Numbered from the stretch's first letter, positions 18,192 to 27,702 are shown. The stretch is 37,772 nucleotides of DNA from an uncultured Verrucomicrobiales bacterium (GCA_949373085.1 CASICJ010000030.1:1-37772); one strand, 5' to 3'. Translations and numbers: made by a program. Notes: generated by a model from the letters alone, not told the origin.

Positions 18192-19460
18192 TTAACCCAA
18201 TCCCTTTAACTGCCCATCACCTCGGACGCGATACTGATACGAAGTCAGCTCACGAAGCCCCATAGGCCCACGCGCGTGTAGCTTGTCGGTTGAAATTCCA
18301 ATCTCCGCTCCAAAACCAAATTCTTCCCCATCACTAAACCTCGTAGAAACATTATGAAAGACGCAGGCTGAATCAATCCGGCAGAGAAACGCCTCCGCCA
18401 TAGCTTCATTCTTTGTAACAATCACCTCAGTGTGCTGAGAGCTGTATCTGTTAATATGATCAATCGCAGCATCCATCGAGGCAACAACCTTCACCGCCAA
18501 AATATAGTCTAAGTATTCTGTAACCCAATCTTCTTCAATGGCGGTCTTGGCAGCGATGATAGCACAGGTTGCCGCATCGCCTCGCAATTCAACATTTTTC
18601 TCAGTCAGAACTGCAGCGACCCTAGGAAGGAATTCTGATGCAATCGCTTTATCAACCAAAAGTGTCTCCAGCGCATTACAAACGCTAGGCTTCTGAGTCT
18701 TCGAATCGACGACAATCTTCACCGCCATTTCGAGATCGGCATCGGGATGAATATAGGCGTGGCAGATTCCATCGTAGTGCTTAATCACCGGCATGCGAGC
18801 AAGGGAAACAACGGTTTCAATCAAACCCTTTCCGCCCCTAGGAATGATAAGATCTAAATATTTATCCATTCCTGCCATAACCGCCACACTCTCGCGATCA
18901 GTAAATGGAATGAGCTGAATCGAGCCTTCCGGAAGACCTTCATTTTCACCACCCGATTGTAATGCGTCGGCCAATGCTCGGTTCGAATGAATGGCCTCGG
19001 AACCACCACGTAAAATAGTGGCGTTCCCTGACTTCAAACAAAGAACCGCCGCATCACTAGTCACGTTTGGTCGACTCTCATAAATGATTCCGATCACCCC
19101 GATTGGGACACGGATTTGCTGAATCTGAATCCCATTGGGTCGATCCCATTCATCCAAAATTTCGCCCACTGGATCAGACAAGGTTGCCACTTTTTCGACC
19201 CCACTAGCCACAGCCTCCAGTCGATCGGAATCAAGTCGAAGGCGATCTAGCATGGCCAAAGTCAGACCTCGCTCTTCACCCGCGACAATATCCTTAGCGT
19301 TCGCTTCAAGAATTGAGGGAGCCGCCGAACGAATCCCAGCAGCCATCGCTCTGAGAATTTTATTCTTTTTCTTTTCGGAAAGAACGGCCAACGCCAACGC
19401 TGCTACCCGAGCTTTGCTTCCCATTTCGTAAACATGCTTTTTAATCTCGTCGCTGGTCAT
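18192..19460 (-). CDS. proA: Gamma-glutamyl phosphate reductase
   Basis: A 422-residue aldehyde-dehydrogenase-fold enzyme of proline synthesis, reducing gamma-glutamyl phosphate to glutamate semialdehyde with NADPH. The catalytic cysteine is C261 in KPSVCNALETLLV. VIGIIYESRPNVTSDAAVLC, LIIPRGGKGLI and the C-terminal block HNVSTRFSDGEEFGFGAEIG followed by RGPMGLRELT are diagnostic. No proB is adjacent. It lies 47 nt downstream of the symporter gene on the same strand and may share its transcript. Confidence 0.96.
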   Translation of the reverse strand: MTSDEIKKHVYEMGSKARVAALALAVLSEKKKNKILRAMAAGIRSAAPSILEANAKDIVAGEERGLTLAMLDRLRLDSDRLEAVASGVEKVATLSDPVGEILDEWDRPNGIQIQQIRVPIGVIGIIYESRPNVTSDAAVLCLKSGNATILRGGSEAIHSNRALADALQSGGENEGLPEGSIQLIPFTDRESVAVMAGMDKYLDLIIPRGGKGLIETVVSLARMPVIKHYDGICHAYIHPDADLEMAVKIVVDSKTQKPSVCNALETLLVDKAIASEFLPRVAAVLTEKNVELRGDAATCAIIAAKTAIEEDWVTEYLDYILAVKVVASMDAAIDHINRYSSQHTEVIVTKNEAMAEAFLCRIDSACVFHNVSTRFSDGEEFGFGAEIGISTDKLHARGPMGLRELTSYQYRVRGDGQLKGLG

Positions 19461-19507
19461 CTAAGAAATGTCTAGCGCGCTTTAGGCAAGAAGGCACCGT
19501 TAAAAAA

Positions 19508-20842
19508 TTATCCTTCAAGAACTTTTTCGCCCTCACTCTTGGCTATCACGAGAGCCGCGCAACTGTCTCCAAAGACGTTCACCGCAGTCCGGGTCATATC
19601 GAGTAGGCGATCAACAGCCAGTAGCGCAACCACCGCCGTCTCGGCTCCCGGGATCTTGGAACTGGTAAGAATAATCATTATAGCCACCAGGGACGCCGAT
19701 GGAATCCCAGCAACCCCTACGCTCGTAAGCAAAGCGCTGATAACAACCATGAACTGGGCCGCAAAGGACAGATCAAAACCCATAACTTGAGCAACAAAAA
19801 TGACTGCGACACATTCGTAGAGAGCCGTTCCGTCCATATTTACTGTAGCTCCAAGGGGAAGCGTAAAACTTGCCGTTGATTTGGAAACTCCAGCATTTTT
19901 TTGAATACAGCTCATCGTCACCGGCAGAGTAGCCGATGATGAAGCCGTCGAAAAGGCCGTCAAAAGCGCAGTCCGCATAGCCCTAAAGTGATCGAGGGGA
20001 TTCACACCCGCCAAAATCTTGATTACCAGCGGCATGATTACGAAGAGATGAATACCAAGCGCCAGTAACACGGTCACAAAATACTTAAATAAGGCTCCGT
20101 AAAGGGCACCTCCCGTTTTGAATACAACTGGAAGAAGAAGTGCAAACACACCAATAGGAGCCAAGGCCATAATCCATTGGGTCAAGACAATCATCACATC
20201 ATTCAATGAGACAAAAATATCTCGAATCGGTGAAACCTGGTGGAGAGGAAGACGTGTCATGGCTATCGCAAAAAGAAGACTAAAGAAGATCAAGCCTAGC
20301 ATCTGACCATTATTCATGGCCGCCGCAAATACGTTCGTTGGAACCATACGGACAAAGAAACCAGTTAGCTGCTTCGCAATACCACCTTGCTCTTCTCCCA
20401 TTCCTTTTGCCACCTCCACTTTTTCTAAGGCAGCTTCGCCGGCAACATTTTCCTTATGATCCTCAAACGCTAGGCGAATGTCCTCATTAGGGCTTCCGTT
20501 AGTAAGTCCTGGCTGGATCACGTTGACTAAAATTAATCCTAGGCAAATAGCCAGCAGACTCGTTAGCGCATAAAACCCCGCCGTTTTTCCTAGAAGACGA
20601 CCAAATCCCTTCATTCCATGCAGGCTAGTAATCCCAGAAATCACAGACGAAACGATCAAAGGAACAATAATCATTTTGAGAAGATTCAGAAACAGTTTCC
20701 CTATATCAGCCGAGAACGAAACGACGCTATTAGCAAACCCCTCACTGCCCCCTCCATTAGCTGCTACATTTCGAAAAATGAGCCCAGTAATCGTAGCAAG
20801 AATCAAAGAAACAAGGATCTGCCAATGAGGTTTAATTTTCAC
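19508..20842 (-). CDS. Dicarboxylate/amino acid:cation symporter (DAACS family)
   Basis: A 444-residue secondary transporter of the GltP/DctA/GltPh family that imports glutamate, aspartate or C4-dicarboxylates with H+ or Na+. Family signatures are the serine-rich re-entrant loop FSTASSSATLPVTM, the transmembrane-7 motif NMDGTALYE and a C-terminal segment AVDRLLDMTRTAVNVFGD with the substrate-contacting Asp/Arg/Asn residues. The N-terminal helices carry SSVISGITSLH. An Arg in the DMTRTAVN motif favours acidic amino acids or dicarboxylates. Having it upstream of proA suggests a glutamate-to-proline link, but this is inference. Confidence 0.9.
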   Translation of the reverse strand: MKIKPHWQILVSLILATITGLIFRNVAANGGGSEGFANSVVSFSADIGKLFLNLLKMIIVPLIVSSVISGITSLHGMKGFGRLLGKTAGFYALTSLLAICLGLILVNVIQPGLTNGSPNEDIRLAFEDHKENVAGEAALEKVEVAKGMGEEQGGIAKQLTGFFVRMVPTNVFAAAMNNGQMLGLIFFSLLFAIAMTRLPLHQVSPIRDIFVSLNDVMIVLTQWIMALAPIGVFALLLPVVFKTGGALYGALFKYFVTVLLALGIHLFVIMPLVIKILAGVNPLDHFRAMRTALLTAFSTASSSATLPVTMSCIQKNAGVSKSTASFTLPLGATVNMDGTALYECVAVIFVAQVMGFDLSFAAQFMVVISALLTSVGVAGIPSASLVAIMIILTSSKIPGAETAVVALLAVDRLLDMTRTAVNVFGDSCAALVIAKSEGEKVLEG

Positions 20843-21029
20843 GAGAGAATTTTAGAACTTCCGGCTCACAACTCCAAGAAGGAAGCGAATTTGTTATCGA
20901 TACCCTCGATGAATAGACGGTTGACACTTATAAATGTTAATAACTTTCATAAGGTCAATATTTTGGCAATGCCGTGTTTGCTTCTCCCAGCCTTCACGCT
21001 AGCGTAGCCCCCGTTCCACGTTTTGATTC

Positions 21030-22391
21030 ATGCGTCGCTTCCTTCCGGCACTCATCCTAACCATCATCGGTATTATCCTCGCTGTGCTGCTAGTTTCTCG
21101 AGAAGCAGCAGTCGTAAGCGATCACCTCGTTGGCTTTCCGGATGATGATAAGACAGCCCATCTTTTACGACCGGTTGTCCTTTGTGTTCTTTGCCTAGTT
21201 CCAGCCTTAGCAGCACTTTACTACGGTTTTCTTGGTTCGCTCGACCGCTACCTTATCCGCTCCTTTATGGGTGCGTTCACGCTCTGTTTCACAGCCCTCT
21301 TTTCAATTTGGCTGATTGGAGATCTTACAGAAAACATCTCGAGCTTCCAAGGAAGCGGAAACACTCTGCACTTTATGGGGATGTATTATGGTGCAGCATT
21401 TCCAAAATTCTTTGTCGACTTCGCCCCATTCGGACTTCTTCTCGCGATGCTTTACTCGCTTGGAAAGCTTTCGCGGGGCCAAGAGATTGTTTCTATCATC
21501 CAGACAGGTCGAGGTGTGCCAAGGCTGATCGCTCCACTCATCACGATGGGTTTTATGGTTGGGTTAGTTTGCCTCGGTTTCAATTATCGGTGGGCACCAG
21601 CAGCGGCAGCTTACCATGACGCTCTGCTCGAAGAAGCCAAAGTGGGGTCGCTTAGCAGGGCCCGTAACGTTGTTTACTTTACCGAGGATAATCGCCGGCT
21701 TTGGTTCATTGGAGGTTTTCCCTATGATTACCATCAAGGAGAACCGCTTAAAAATATCATTGTCCGGTCTTTTTCTGAAAAAGGCTCCCCTGAATGGCGC
21801 CTTCAGGCAGAGAGAGCAGAATGGGATCGCCATAGTAACAACTGGACGTTCCATGGTGTTTCAAAATGGGACCTCACTAGCCGGCTTAGCACCGAAGAAT
21901 CCCCAATTAGCCCAAAGCATGACCTTGAATTACCTGATCCTTACATCGTCGAAGTTTGGAGCGAAACTCCGTGGCAGCTCATTAAACCAGGTCTTAAAGC
22001 AGAAGAATTAGGCATCCCCGGCCTCTACAGTTGGCTAATTCAAAACCGAAAATCTGAATGGGGAAACCAAAGGAAATTTCTGACCCAGTGGCACTATCGC
22101 TGGGCCCAACCAGGGATCTGCCTCGCAATTGTTCTCCTCGCCGCACCACTAGGAATTGTTTTTAGCCGGCGAGGTGCCGCTGGAGGGATAGCCCTCGCGA
22201 TCTTCATTTGCTCAGGCATGATGTTTTCATCAACAGTTTTCCTCTCGCTTGGCGAGTCGGGATACATCCCTCCTATGTGGGCCGCTTGGGGAACTAATAT
22301 CCTTGCCTCTACAATGGCACTCGTCCTCATTCAACGTCGACTTGTTGGACGGCCGATTTACCAGACCTTAAGAAAACTTATTCCAGCTTAA
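21030..22391 (+). CDS. LptF/LptG-family permease
   Basis: A 453-residue permease of the YjgP/YjgQ family, the membrane part of the LptB2FG ABC exporter that moves lipopolysaccharide to the periplasmic bridge. After an extra N-terminal region with two hydrophobic helices (about 5-22 and 46-68), the family start LDRYLIRSFMGAF is seen, then FFVDFAPFGLLLAMLYSLGKLSRGQEI, a periplasmic beta-jellyroll region (about 205-340) and three C-terminal helices (including ICLAIVLLAAPLGIVFSRRG). Only one permease gene is present here. The N-terminal extension is not in Escherichia coli LptF or LptG. It leads an operon with the next two genes. Confidence 0.88.
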   Translation: MRRFLPALILTIIGIILAVLLVSREAAVVSDHLVGFPDDDKTAHLLRPVVLCVLCLVPALAALYYGFLGSLDRYLIRSFMGAFTLCFTALFSIWLIGDLTENISSFQGSGNTLHFMGMYYGAAFPKFFVDFAPFGLLLAMLYSLGKLSRGQEIVSIIQTGRGVPRLIAPLITMGFMVGLVCLGFNYRWAPAAAAYHDALLEEAKVGSLSRARNVVYFTEDNRRLWFIGGFPYDYHQGEPLKNIIVRSFSEKGSPEWRLQAERAEWDRHSNNWTFHGVSKWDLTSRLSTEESPISPKHDLELPDPYIVEVWSETPWQLIKPGLKAEELGIPGLYSWLIQNRKSEWGNQRKFLTQWHYRWAQPGICLAIVLLAAPLGIVFSRRGAAGGIALAIFICSGMMFSSTVFLSLGESGYIPPMWAAWGTNILASTMALVLIQRRLVGRPIYQTLRKLIPA

Positions 22392-22400
22392 ATCCACAAC

Positions 22401-23051
22401 ATGAAAGAACCATGGAGCATCAAATCACGGGCCCGTGAATGTGCCGAAAGCGGAAGCGCTTTTGAGCCAGGACAAAAAATACGTGCCGCTATTTTTCCTG
22501 ATCCTGAATCGTCCGGCTATTTACGTAAAGACTACACGATCGAGGCATGGGAAAATCGCGCGGATGAAGAAAGTCCATTTTCTTGCTGGCTTACGACTTA
22601 CGAGCCACCAGCTATAGAAGAAAAAGCGGAGGATGTTGTTGATGATGACCCAGAAACCCTCCTAAAGCGCCTTGTCCATGAGGAAGAGGAACATACAGAG
22701 AACGCCAGATATATTATAGCCGTTATGCTCGAGCGAAAAAAGCTACTTCGAGAAACTGATACTCAGGAAATTCCCTCAGGCATTTTGCGAATCTACGAGC
22801 ATCGTAAATCCGGCGATGTTTACATCATCAAGGATCCACAAATCTCTCTTACAGACGTTGATCGTGTTCAAGAAGAAGTCCGCCAACTGCTTAATCCTGA
22901 TTCTGCGACCAGGATTACTGAAGAGACTACTAAAGATCTAGAATCAGCTGATGGACACCCTCAAGAAGGGACTACCAATTCGGAATTAGAATCAAAAGAT
23001 GAAGGAGAGGATAGATCCTCAGAAATCAAAAACACTGAAGAGGCAGAATAA
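22401..23051 (+). CDS. Acidic hypothetical protein
   Basis: No family was recognised for this 216-residue soluble protein. It is strongly acidic, with an Asp/Glu-rich stretch around residues 70-95 (EEKAEDVVDDDPETLLKRLV) and a low-complexity C-terminal tail of about 45 residues rich in Glu, Ser, Asp and Thr. The central part, about 95-165, reads like a folded domain (YIIAVMLERKKLL, then GILRIYEHRKSGDVYIIKDP). It starts 9 nt after the permease gene, and its TAA stop overlaps the ATG of the dihydrouridine synthase gene by one base, so it is almost certainly expressed. Confidence 0.75.
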   Translation: MKEPWSIKSRARECAESGSAFEPGQKIRAAIFPDPESSGYLRKDYTIEAWENRADEESPFSCWLTTYEPPAIEEKAEDVVDDDPETLLKRLVHEEEEHTENARYIIAVMLERKKLLRETDTQEIPSGILRIYEHRKSGDVYIIKDPQISLTDVDRVQEEVRQLLNPDSATRITEETTKDLESADGHPQEGTTNSELESKDEGEDRSSEIKNTEEAE

Positions 23052-24031
23052 TGCTCCCTTGGTTCAAGGATCAATTTCCGATCTACCTCGCGCCTATGGC
23101 GGGCGTGACTGATGTAACTTTCCGCACTCTCTGTAAAGAATTGGGTGCAGATGTCATGGTTACAGAGTTTGTCTCGGCTGAAGGTATTATACAAGCCGAC
23201 CACCGAACTCGGAAATACACCACTTTTACTGATGAACAGCGCCCTGTTGGCGTTCAGCTTTTCGGGGCCGATGGAAATCGGATGGGCGAAGCAGCAAAAA
23301 AAATTATCGATTGGAAACAGCCTGATTTTATCGATCTTAATTTTGGCTGCCCGGTAAATAAAGTCGTCTCAAAAAACGGCGGCTCCTCACTCCTAAAAGA
23401 CTGCCCACTGTTGACAGATACAGCCGCGAAAATAGTAAAGGCAATAGGGGGGAGAGTCCCCGTCACAGGGAAGATAAGGATCGGCTGGGATCAGAACTCT
23501 ATCAATGCGCCTCACGTTTGCCGCCTTCTTGAGGATTGCGGCATTGAGGCAATCGCAATTCACGGCCGCACCCGTTCGCAGGGATATCGTGGCGAAGCTG
23601 ACTGGGAGGTCATAAACGAATGCGCGCAATCCGCCGGAGTTCCTATCATTGGAAACGGGGACATCAACTCAGCTGAGACCCTGAAATATCGTAAGGACAC
23701 AACCGCCGTTTCTGGGGTGATGATTGGCAGAGCTGCGATGCAAAATCCTTGGATTTTTTCTGAGGCTAAAAGCTTACTAAAAGACGGTGAACTACCTTCT
23801 CGCCCGAGTATCGTAGAGCGATGGAACTTTGTGATTCGTCATTGCCGCCTTGCCGTGGAATCTGACCGTTATGGAGGAGAAAAGCACACCCTCATGGCAA
23901 TGCGATCGCGCTTGATGACCTACTGCAAGGGATTTTCCGGCGCCAAACCTCTTCGACAACAACTCTCACAGGTAACCTCAATTGCGGATGTTGAAGAAAT
24001 CGCAGCCCGCAGCGAAAAGATGCGTGATTAA
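23051..24031 (+). CDS. tRNA-dihydrouridine synthase (DusB-like)
   Basis: A 326-residue FMN-dependent TIM-barrel enzyme reducing uridines in tRNA. Motifs: YLAPMAGVTDVTFR (12-25), the catalytic cysteine C100 in LNFGCPVNKV, VTGKIRIGW, AIHGRTRSQGY and the FMN-phosphate loop IIGNGDI with VMIGRAAMQNPW. The order and C-terminal helical domain fit the DusB group. It is translationally coupled (TAATG) to the acidic protein upstream. Confidence 0.93.
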   Translation: MLPWFKDQFPIYLAPMAGVTDVTFRTLCKELGADVMVTEFVSAEGIIQADHRTRKYTTFTDEQRPVGVQLFGADGNRMGEAAKKIIDWKQPDFIDLNFGCPVNKVVSKNGGSSLLKDCPLLTDTAAKIVKAIGGRVPVTGKIRIGWDQNSINAPHVCRLLEDCGIEAIAIHGRTRSQGYRGEADWEVINECAQSAGVPIIGNGDINSAETLKYRKDTTAVSGVMIGRAAMQNPWIFSEAKSLLKDGELPSRPSIVERWNFVIRHCRLAVESDRYGGEKHTLMAMRSRLMTYCKGFSGAKPLRQQLSQVTSIADVEEIAARSEKMRD

Positions 24032-24122
24032 AGCCGATAAAAACCCGGGAGATATCATTACTTTCGTCTTTTTGAAGATAAAGAGAGTTGAATTAAATTT
24101 CTAAAGAACCTACATTGAAGGG

Positions 24123-24902
24123 GTGTGCGCGCGTTTAACAACCTTGGCCCTATTTTCGGGGGCCTTCATGCTTTCTGCAGAAACAATTTCCGGCCGATTA
24201 GATCGACTCGAGTCCGAAGTCTCAGCAATCAAATTCTTCTTACAGAAATTGGCCGACGAGAACCCCGAGAAACGCAGCGTTTCACTACCTCCCTCCTCGA
24301 ATCCTAGCGCTCAGTCCTACGAAATCAATTCCGGCGATTCTTATTGGTCGATCGCGCGGCGCTATAAGACTACAGTCTCGGCACTTCTAGAGGCTAACCG
24401 AGGCATCGACCCACACAGCCTCACAATCGGCACCAAGATCACAATTCCTCGAGACAGGGTATCTCAAAAAACTAGAACCTATCGCGTGAAAAGTGGGGAT
24501 ATCTTGGGGCGCATCTCAATCAACCATAAAATATCCCTTCAACAGCTTCTCAGCGCAAATCCAGGTCTAAACCCCAAAATTCTCAAAATTGGAACTATCT
24601 TAAAGATTCCAGGAGCCAACTCTCAGAGTTTTGTAGTCCCCAAGATCCCACTTCACCCCACCCAAGGAACAAATCCAGACCTTTTTAAAAGTAATAAATT
24701 CAATCAGATCGAAGTTCGTAGGTCGCAGGGCGATGATCCAAAGAAGCCCCGCCTCGTAGTCGTTGAGGATGATCTTCGCTTTTTCGAAATTGCTGAGCGT
24801 TACGGAACAACAGTGGAGGATCTAAACAATCTCAACCGACGCAATCTCAGTGCAAAGCAGATGATTAAGAGTGGATCCCAGCTCTATATTCAATCTCGTT
24901 AG
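24123..24902 (+). CDS. Exported protein with three LysM domains
   Basis: A 259-residue protein starting at GTG, with a likely signal peptide (MCARLTTLALFSGAFMLSAE), a short coiled coil (21-47) and three LysM peptidoglycan-binding repeats at about 66-110 (NSGDSYWSIARRYKTT), 120-163 (KSGDILGRISINHKIS) and 212-256 (FFEIAERYGTT). A linker of about 45 residues separates repeats two and three. No catalytic domain is present. It probably acts as a cell-wall-binding or division/envelope factor. The upstream gap of 91 nt suggests its own promoter. Confidence 0.85.
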   Translation: MCARLTTLALFSGAFMLSAETISGRLDRLESEVSAIKFFLQKLADENPEKRSVSLPPSSNPSAQSYEINSGDSYWSIARRYKTTVSALLEANRGIDPHSLTIGTKITIPRDRVSQKTRTYRVKSGDILGRISINHKISLQQLLSANPGLNPKILKIGTILKIPGANSQSFVVPKIPLHPTQGTNPDLFKSNKFNQIEVRRSQGDDPKKPRLVVVEDDLRFFEIAERYGTTVEDLNNLNRRNLSAKQMIKSGSQLYIQSR

Positions 24903-24942
24903 CAGACTTGCCTAACAGAACTCTCCTCGCTACGATTTTACA

Positions 24943-25440
24943 ATGGAGAGCCACGAGATTCTTAAGCAAGCCTTCAAAAACTGTAGCCCAAAAGAGATCG
25001 CTGGAGAATTAGGGATCTCACTTTCACTTGTCTACAAATGGGCCCAAGAACAATCTCATAGTGGAAGCGGCTCTCGCAATCCGCTTGATCGCCTTCTTGA
25101 AATCGTCCGCCTCACCGAAGAAGAACAGATCATTGAGTGGCTTTGCGAGCGTTGCAACGGCTACTTTGTGCGCAACCCGCCCACTTCCTCCCAACAGAGT
25201 TTTGAGGTACTTCCAGCCACCAACGAAATTGTCTCCCAATTTTCGAATCTCCTTTCCCGTATCTCGCAAGCAGCAATCGACAACTCAATTAGTCTAGATG
25301 AAGCCGAGGAGATCCGGAAACAATGGGATCGCTTAAAGGGTATTGGAGAAGGCTTTGTTCGTTGCTGCGAGGAAGGCGACTTTACAAAAATGGAGGGCGA
25401 GAAGGAAATAGAGTCCGGCCCTCGCAAAACTCTCTACTAA
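24943..25440 (+). CDS. Small helix-turn-helix protein, phage CII/CP76-like
   Basis: A 165-residue protein with an N-terminal helix-turn-helix (SPKEIAGELGISLSLVYKWA, about 15-34), then NPLDRLLEIVRLTEEEQIIEWLCERCNGYFVRNP. This segment resembles the phage regulatory CII (Phage_CP76) family seen in many non-phage genomes. The C-terminal half is helical (ISQAAIDNSISLDEAEEIRKQW). No other phage gene is nearby, so it is more likely a domesticated regulator than part of a prophage. It lies 40 nt after the LysM gene and 61 nt before gltX. Confidence 0.65.
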   Translation: MESHEILKQAFKNCSPKEIAGELGISLSLVYKWAQEQSHSGSGSRNPLDRLLEIVRLTEEEQIIEWLCERCNGYFVRNPPTSSQQSFEVLPATNEIVSQFSNLLSRISQAAIDNSISLDEAEEIRKQWDRLKGIGEGFVRCCEEGDFTKMEGEKEIESGPRKTLY

Positions 25441-25501
25441 AAACTGAAATACTTTTTGATCCCGGTTGCTCGTTCACTCGGGCCAGTTTATAAATGAATT
25501 G

Positions 25502-26782
25502 ATGTCGACTGAAGTCCGGACCCGTTTTGCCCCCTCGCCCACCGGCTACCTCCACGTTGGGGGCGCTCGCACCGCATTGTTTAACTGGCTCTACGCTAAA
25601 CATCACGGAGGGACATTCGTCCTCCGTGTTGAGGACACAGACGAAACGCGAAACACCGAGGCAGCAAGATCGGCTATTTTTGAGGGTATGAAGTGGCTGG
25701 GGCTCGACTGGGAAGGCCCAGGAAATGAGGGTGATTATCGACCCTACTACCAGTCCCAGCGTTCCAGTCTTTATCTTGAATGGTTTGAGAAGCTCGTTAA
25801 GGCAGATCGCGTTTATGAAGACGAAGGTGCTTGGCGTTTTCGCTTTGAGCGGAAGCTTATCACTATGAATGATCTCGTTTGCGGCGAGGTAGCAATCGAC
25901 TATAGCGATGAATCAAATACCCCTGATATGGTAATCCGCCGTTCCGACGGATCATTCGTATTTCACTTCGTAAATGTGGTAGATGACCTCACGATGAGGA
26001 TTACTCATGCTATTCGGGGAGAGGACCATCTCATGAACACACCAAAGCACCTTCAACTATTCGAAGCCTTCGGGAAGCCTCCCCCACAATACGCCCACAT
26101 CCCCCTCATCCTAAATAGCGATGGTTCCAAGATGTCAAAACGCGACGAAGGAGCCGCCTTAGGCGACTATCCAAAGCAAGGTTTCCTCTCCGGGGCAGTC
26201 GTTAACTTCTTGGCCCTACTCGGTTGGTCACCAAAAGATGAAAGTGAAATATTCTCATCTTCTGAACTGATAAAAAAATTCTCGCTCGATGCTGTCAATC
26301 GCGCACCCGCACGCTTCGATTCCGATAAATGTCGATGGGTCAACCAGCAACACATAAAGGCATTATCATCTCAAGAATTCGCACACCGATGTGAAGACCT
26401 AGCAAGCCCTGAAATACTTGATTCTGTAAAAGAAAAAGTGAGTCTCCTCACCGAAGTTCCAGAGGCTGTGGCTTTCTATCTTGATGCCGAATTTCCCATC
26501 AACTCAGACGCTTTCGCCAAGATCAGAAGCAGTGAAAATACGGGAACTTTACTCAATAGTTTAGCAAAGAATTTTGAAAGTCTTGAGAACTGGGATTTTG
26601 CAAAAGAGACAATTGGCTTAACAGCTAAGAAGGCCGATATAAAACCAGGGCAACTTATGTTTCCGCTAAGAATTGCACTTTCAGGAAAATCAGGAGGCCC
26701 CGATTTAGAGGCAATTCTAAAGATTCTTGGAAAAAAAGAGTGCGTCCGGCGACTCCAACGATTCACTGATCTTCTCGCATGA
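25502..26782 (+). CDS. gltX: Glutamyl-tRNA synthetase, short form
   Basis: Class I aminoacyl-tRNA synthetase charging glutamate, 426 residues from the ATG at 25502 (MSTEVRTRFAPSP). The HIGH-type motif is HVGG (18-21) and the KMSKR motif is at 210-214 (SDGSKMSKRDEG). AIRGEDHLMNTPKHLQLFEA and a full C-terminal anticodon-binding domain are present, so it is not the truncated GluQ enzyme. It is shorter than the usual 470-510 residues, mainly because the connective segment between RVYEDEGAWRFRFERK and NDLVCGEV is compressed. Its stop overlaps the aroE start (ATGA). Confidence 0.92.
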   Translation: MSTEVRTRFAPSPTGYLHVGGARTALFNWLYAKHHGGTFVLRVEDTDETRNTEAARSAIFEGMKWLGLDWEGPGNEGDYRPYYQSQRSSLYLEWFEKLVKADRVYEDEGAWRFRFERKLITMNDLVCGEVAIDYSDESNTPDMVIRRSDGSFVFHFVNVVDDLTMRITHAIRGEDHLMNTPKHLQLFEAFGKPPPQYAHIPLILNSDGSKMSKRDEGAALGDYPKQGFLSGAVVNFLALLGWSPKDESEIFSSSELIKKFSLDAVNRAPARFDSDKCRWVNQQHIKALSSQEFAHRCEDLASPEILDSVKEKVSLLTEVPEAVAFYLDAEFPINSDAFAKIRSSENTGTLLNSLAKNFESLENWDFAKETIGLTAKKADIKPGQLMFPLRIALSGKSGGPDLEAILKILGKKECVRRLQRFTDLLA

Positions 26783-27702
26783 AATATTATACGATCGATC
26801 AAATTTCGACCCTGAATCATGACCATAAGAAGCTCGCGCGTTTTGCAGTCATCGGTAACCCAGTGGAGCATTCACTGTCCCCGCAACTTCATCAGCCTGC
26901 TCTTGATGATTTAGGAGAAGATGCCCGCTATCTTCGGGTTGAAGTAAAAGCGGGCCAAGTGAGAGAAGCATTTCAAAAGCTTTATAGCGCCGGAATTCAT
27001 GGAATCAATGTGACCGTCCCTCACAAGCTCGAAGCTCTTGAAGCTTGCGACATCGTAGATCCCGCCGCCCAAATCATGGGTGCTGTTAACACCATCGTCT
27101 TTGATCAAAATGGGAACTGTACTGGGCTCAATACCGATGGACCCGGTTTCGCTCGCGCGATACGCGAGGAATTCTCGGTAGACCTTGGTGATTTGAAGGT
27201 TGTCGTGATTGGCGCCGGGGGGGGAGCCGGAAGAGCCATTGCCACCCAATGCGCTATCGAAAACTGTCCACAAATAATCTTAGCAAATCGTACGCTTGAG
27301 AAACTTCACCCCATGAAGGAGCAGCTCTCAAATTTAGTTGCTCGTGAAGAACTTAAAGGTCCGCGGGACCGGATTGAGATCATCTCTCTCTCTGACCCTT
27401 CGCTTGAGCAAGCCATCGAATCTAGCGAATTGATCGTTAACACAACTTCGGTTGGACTCAAAACGATAGATCCCTCACCCTTTCCATCCCACTGGGTAGA
27501 ACCACATCATCTGGTTTACGACACCATTTACAATCCAGAGCGAACTCGGCTCCTCAGAGAATCACAAGACCAAGGTGCAAGAGCAGCCAATGGACTTTCT
27601 TTACTGATTCATCAGGGGGCTCTATCTCTTGAGTATTGGCTTAATCGGGATGTTCCGCTTGAACTGATGAGGGAAGGCGTAAAAAACGCCCTCAGGGAGT
27701 GA
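26779..27702 (+). CDS. aroE: Shikimate dehydrogenase
   Basis: A 307-residue NADP-dependent enzyme reducing 3-dehydroshikimate to shikimate in aromatic amino acid synthesis. Evidence: GNPVEHSLSPQLHQ (26-39), the catalytic lysine K83 in NVTVPHK, D120 in GLNTDGPGF, the nucleotide loop GAGGGAGRA (145-153) and IVNTTSVGL. The basic NRT after the second strand agrees with NADP use. It overlaps gltX by 4 nt, and its end overlaps by 11 nt with the convergent hypothetical membrane-protein gene. Confidence 0.95.
   Translation: MKYYTIDQISTLNHDHKKLARFAVIGNPVEHSLSPQLHQPALDDLGEDARYLRVEVKAGQVREAFQKLYSAGIHGINVTVPHKLEALEACDIVDPAAQIMGAVNTIVFDQNGNCTGLNTDGPGFARAIREEFSVDLGDLKVVVIGAGGGAGRAIATQCAIENCPQIILANRTLEKLHPMKEQLSNLVAREELKGPRDRIEIISLSDPSLEQAIESSELIVNTTSVGLKTIDPSPFPSHWVEPHHLVYDTIYNPERTRLLRESQDQGARAANGLSLLIHQGALSLEYWLNRDVPLELMREGVKNALRE

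Noticed and set aside
20921..20960. TTGACA at 20921 as a promoter for the LptF/G gene
   Set aside because: No acceptable -10 hexamer lies 16-18 nt downstream.
24943..25440. Prophage remnant
   Set aside because: Only one phage-like regulator is present; there are no integrase, attachment sites or structural genes nearby.
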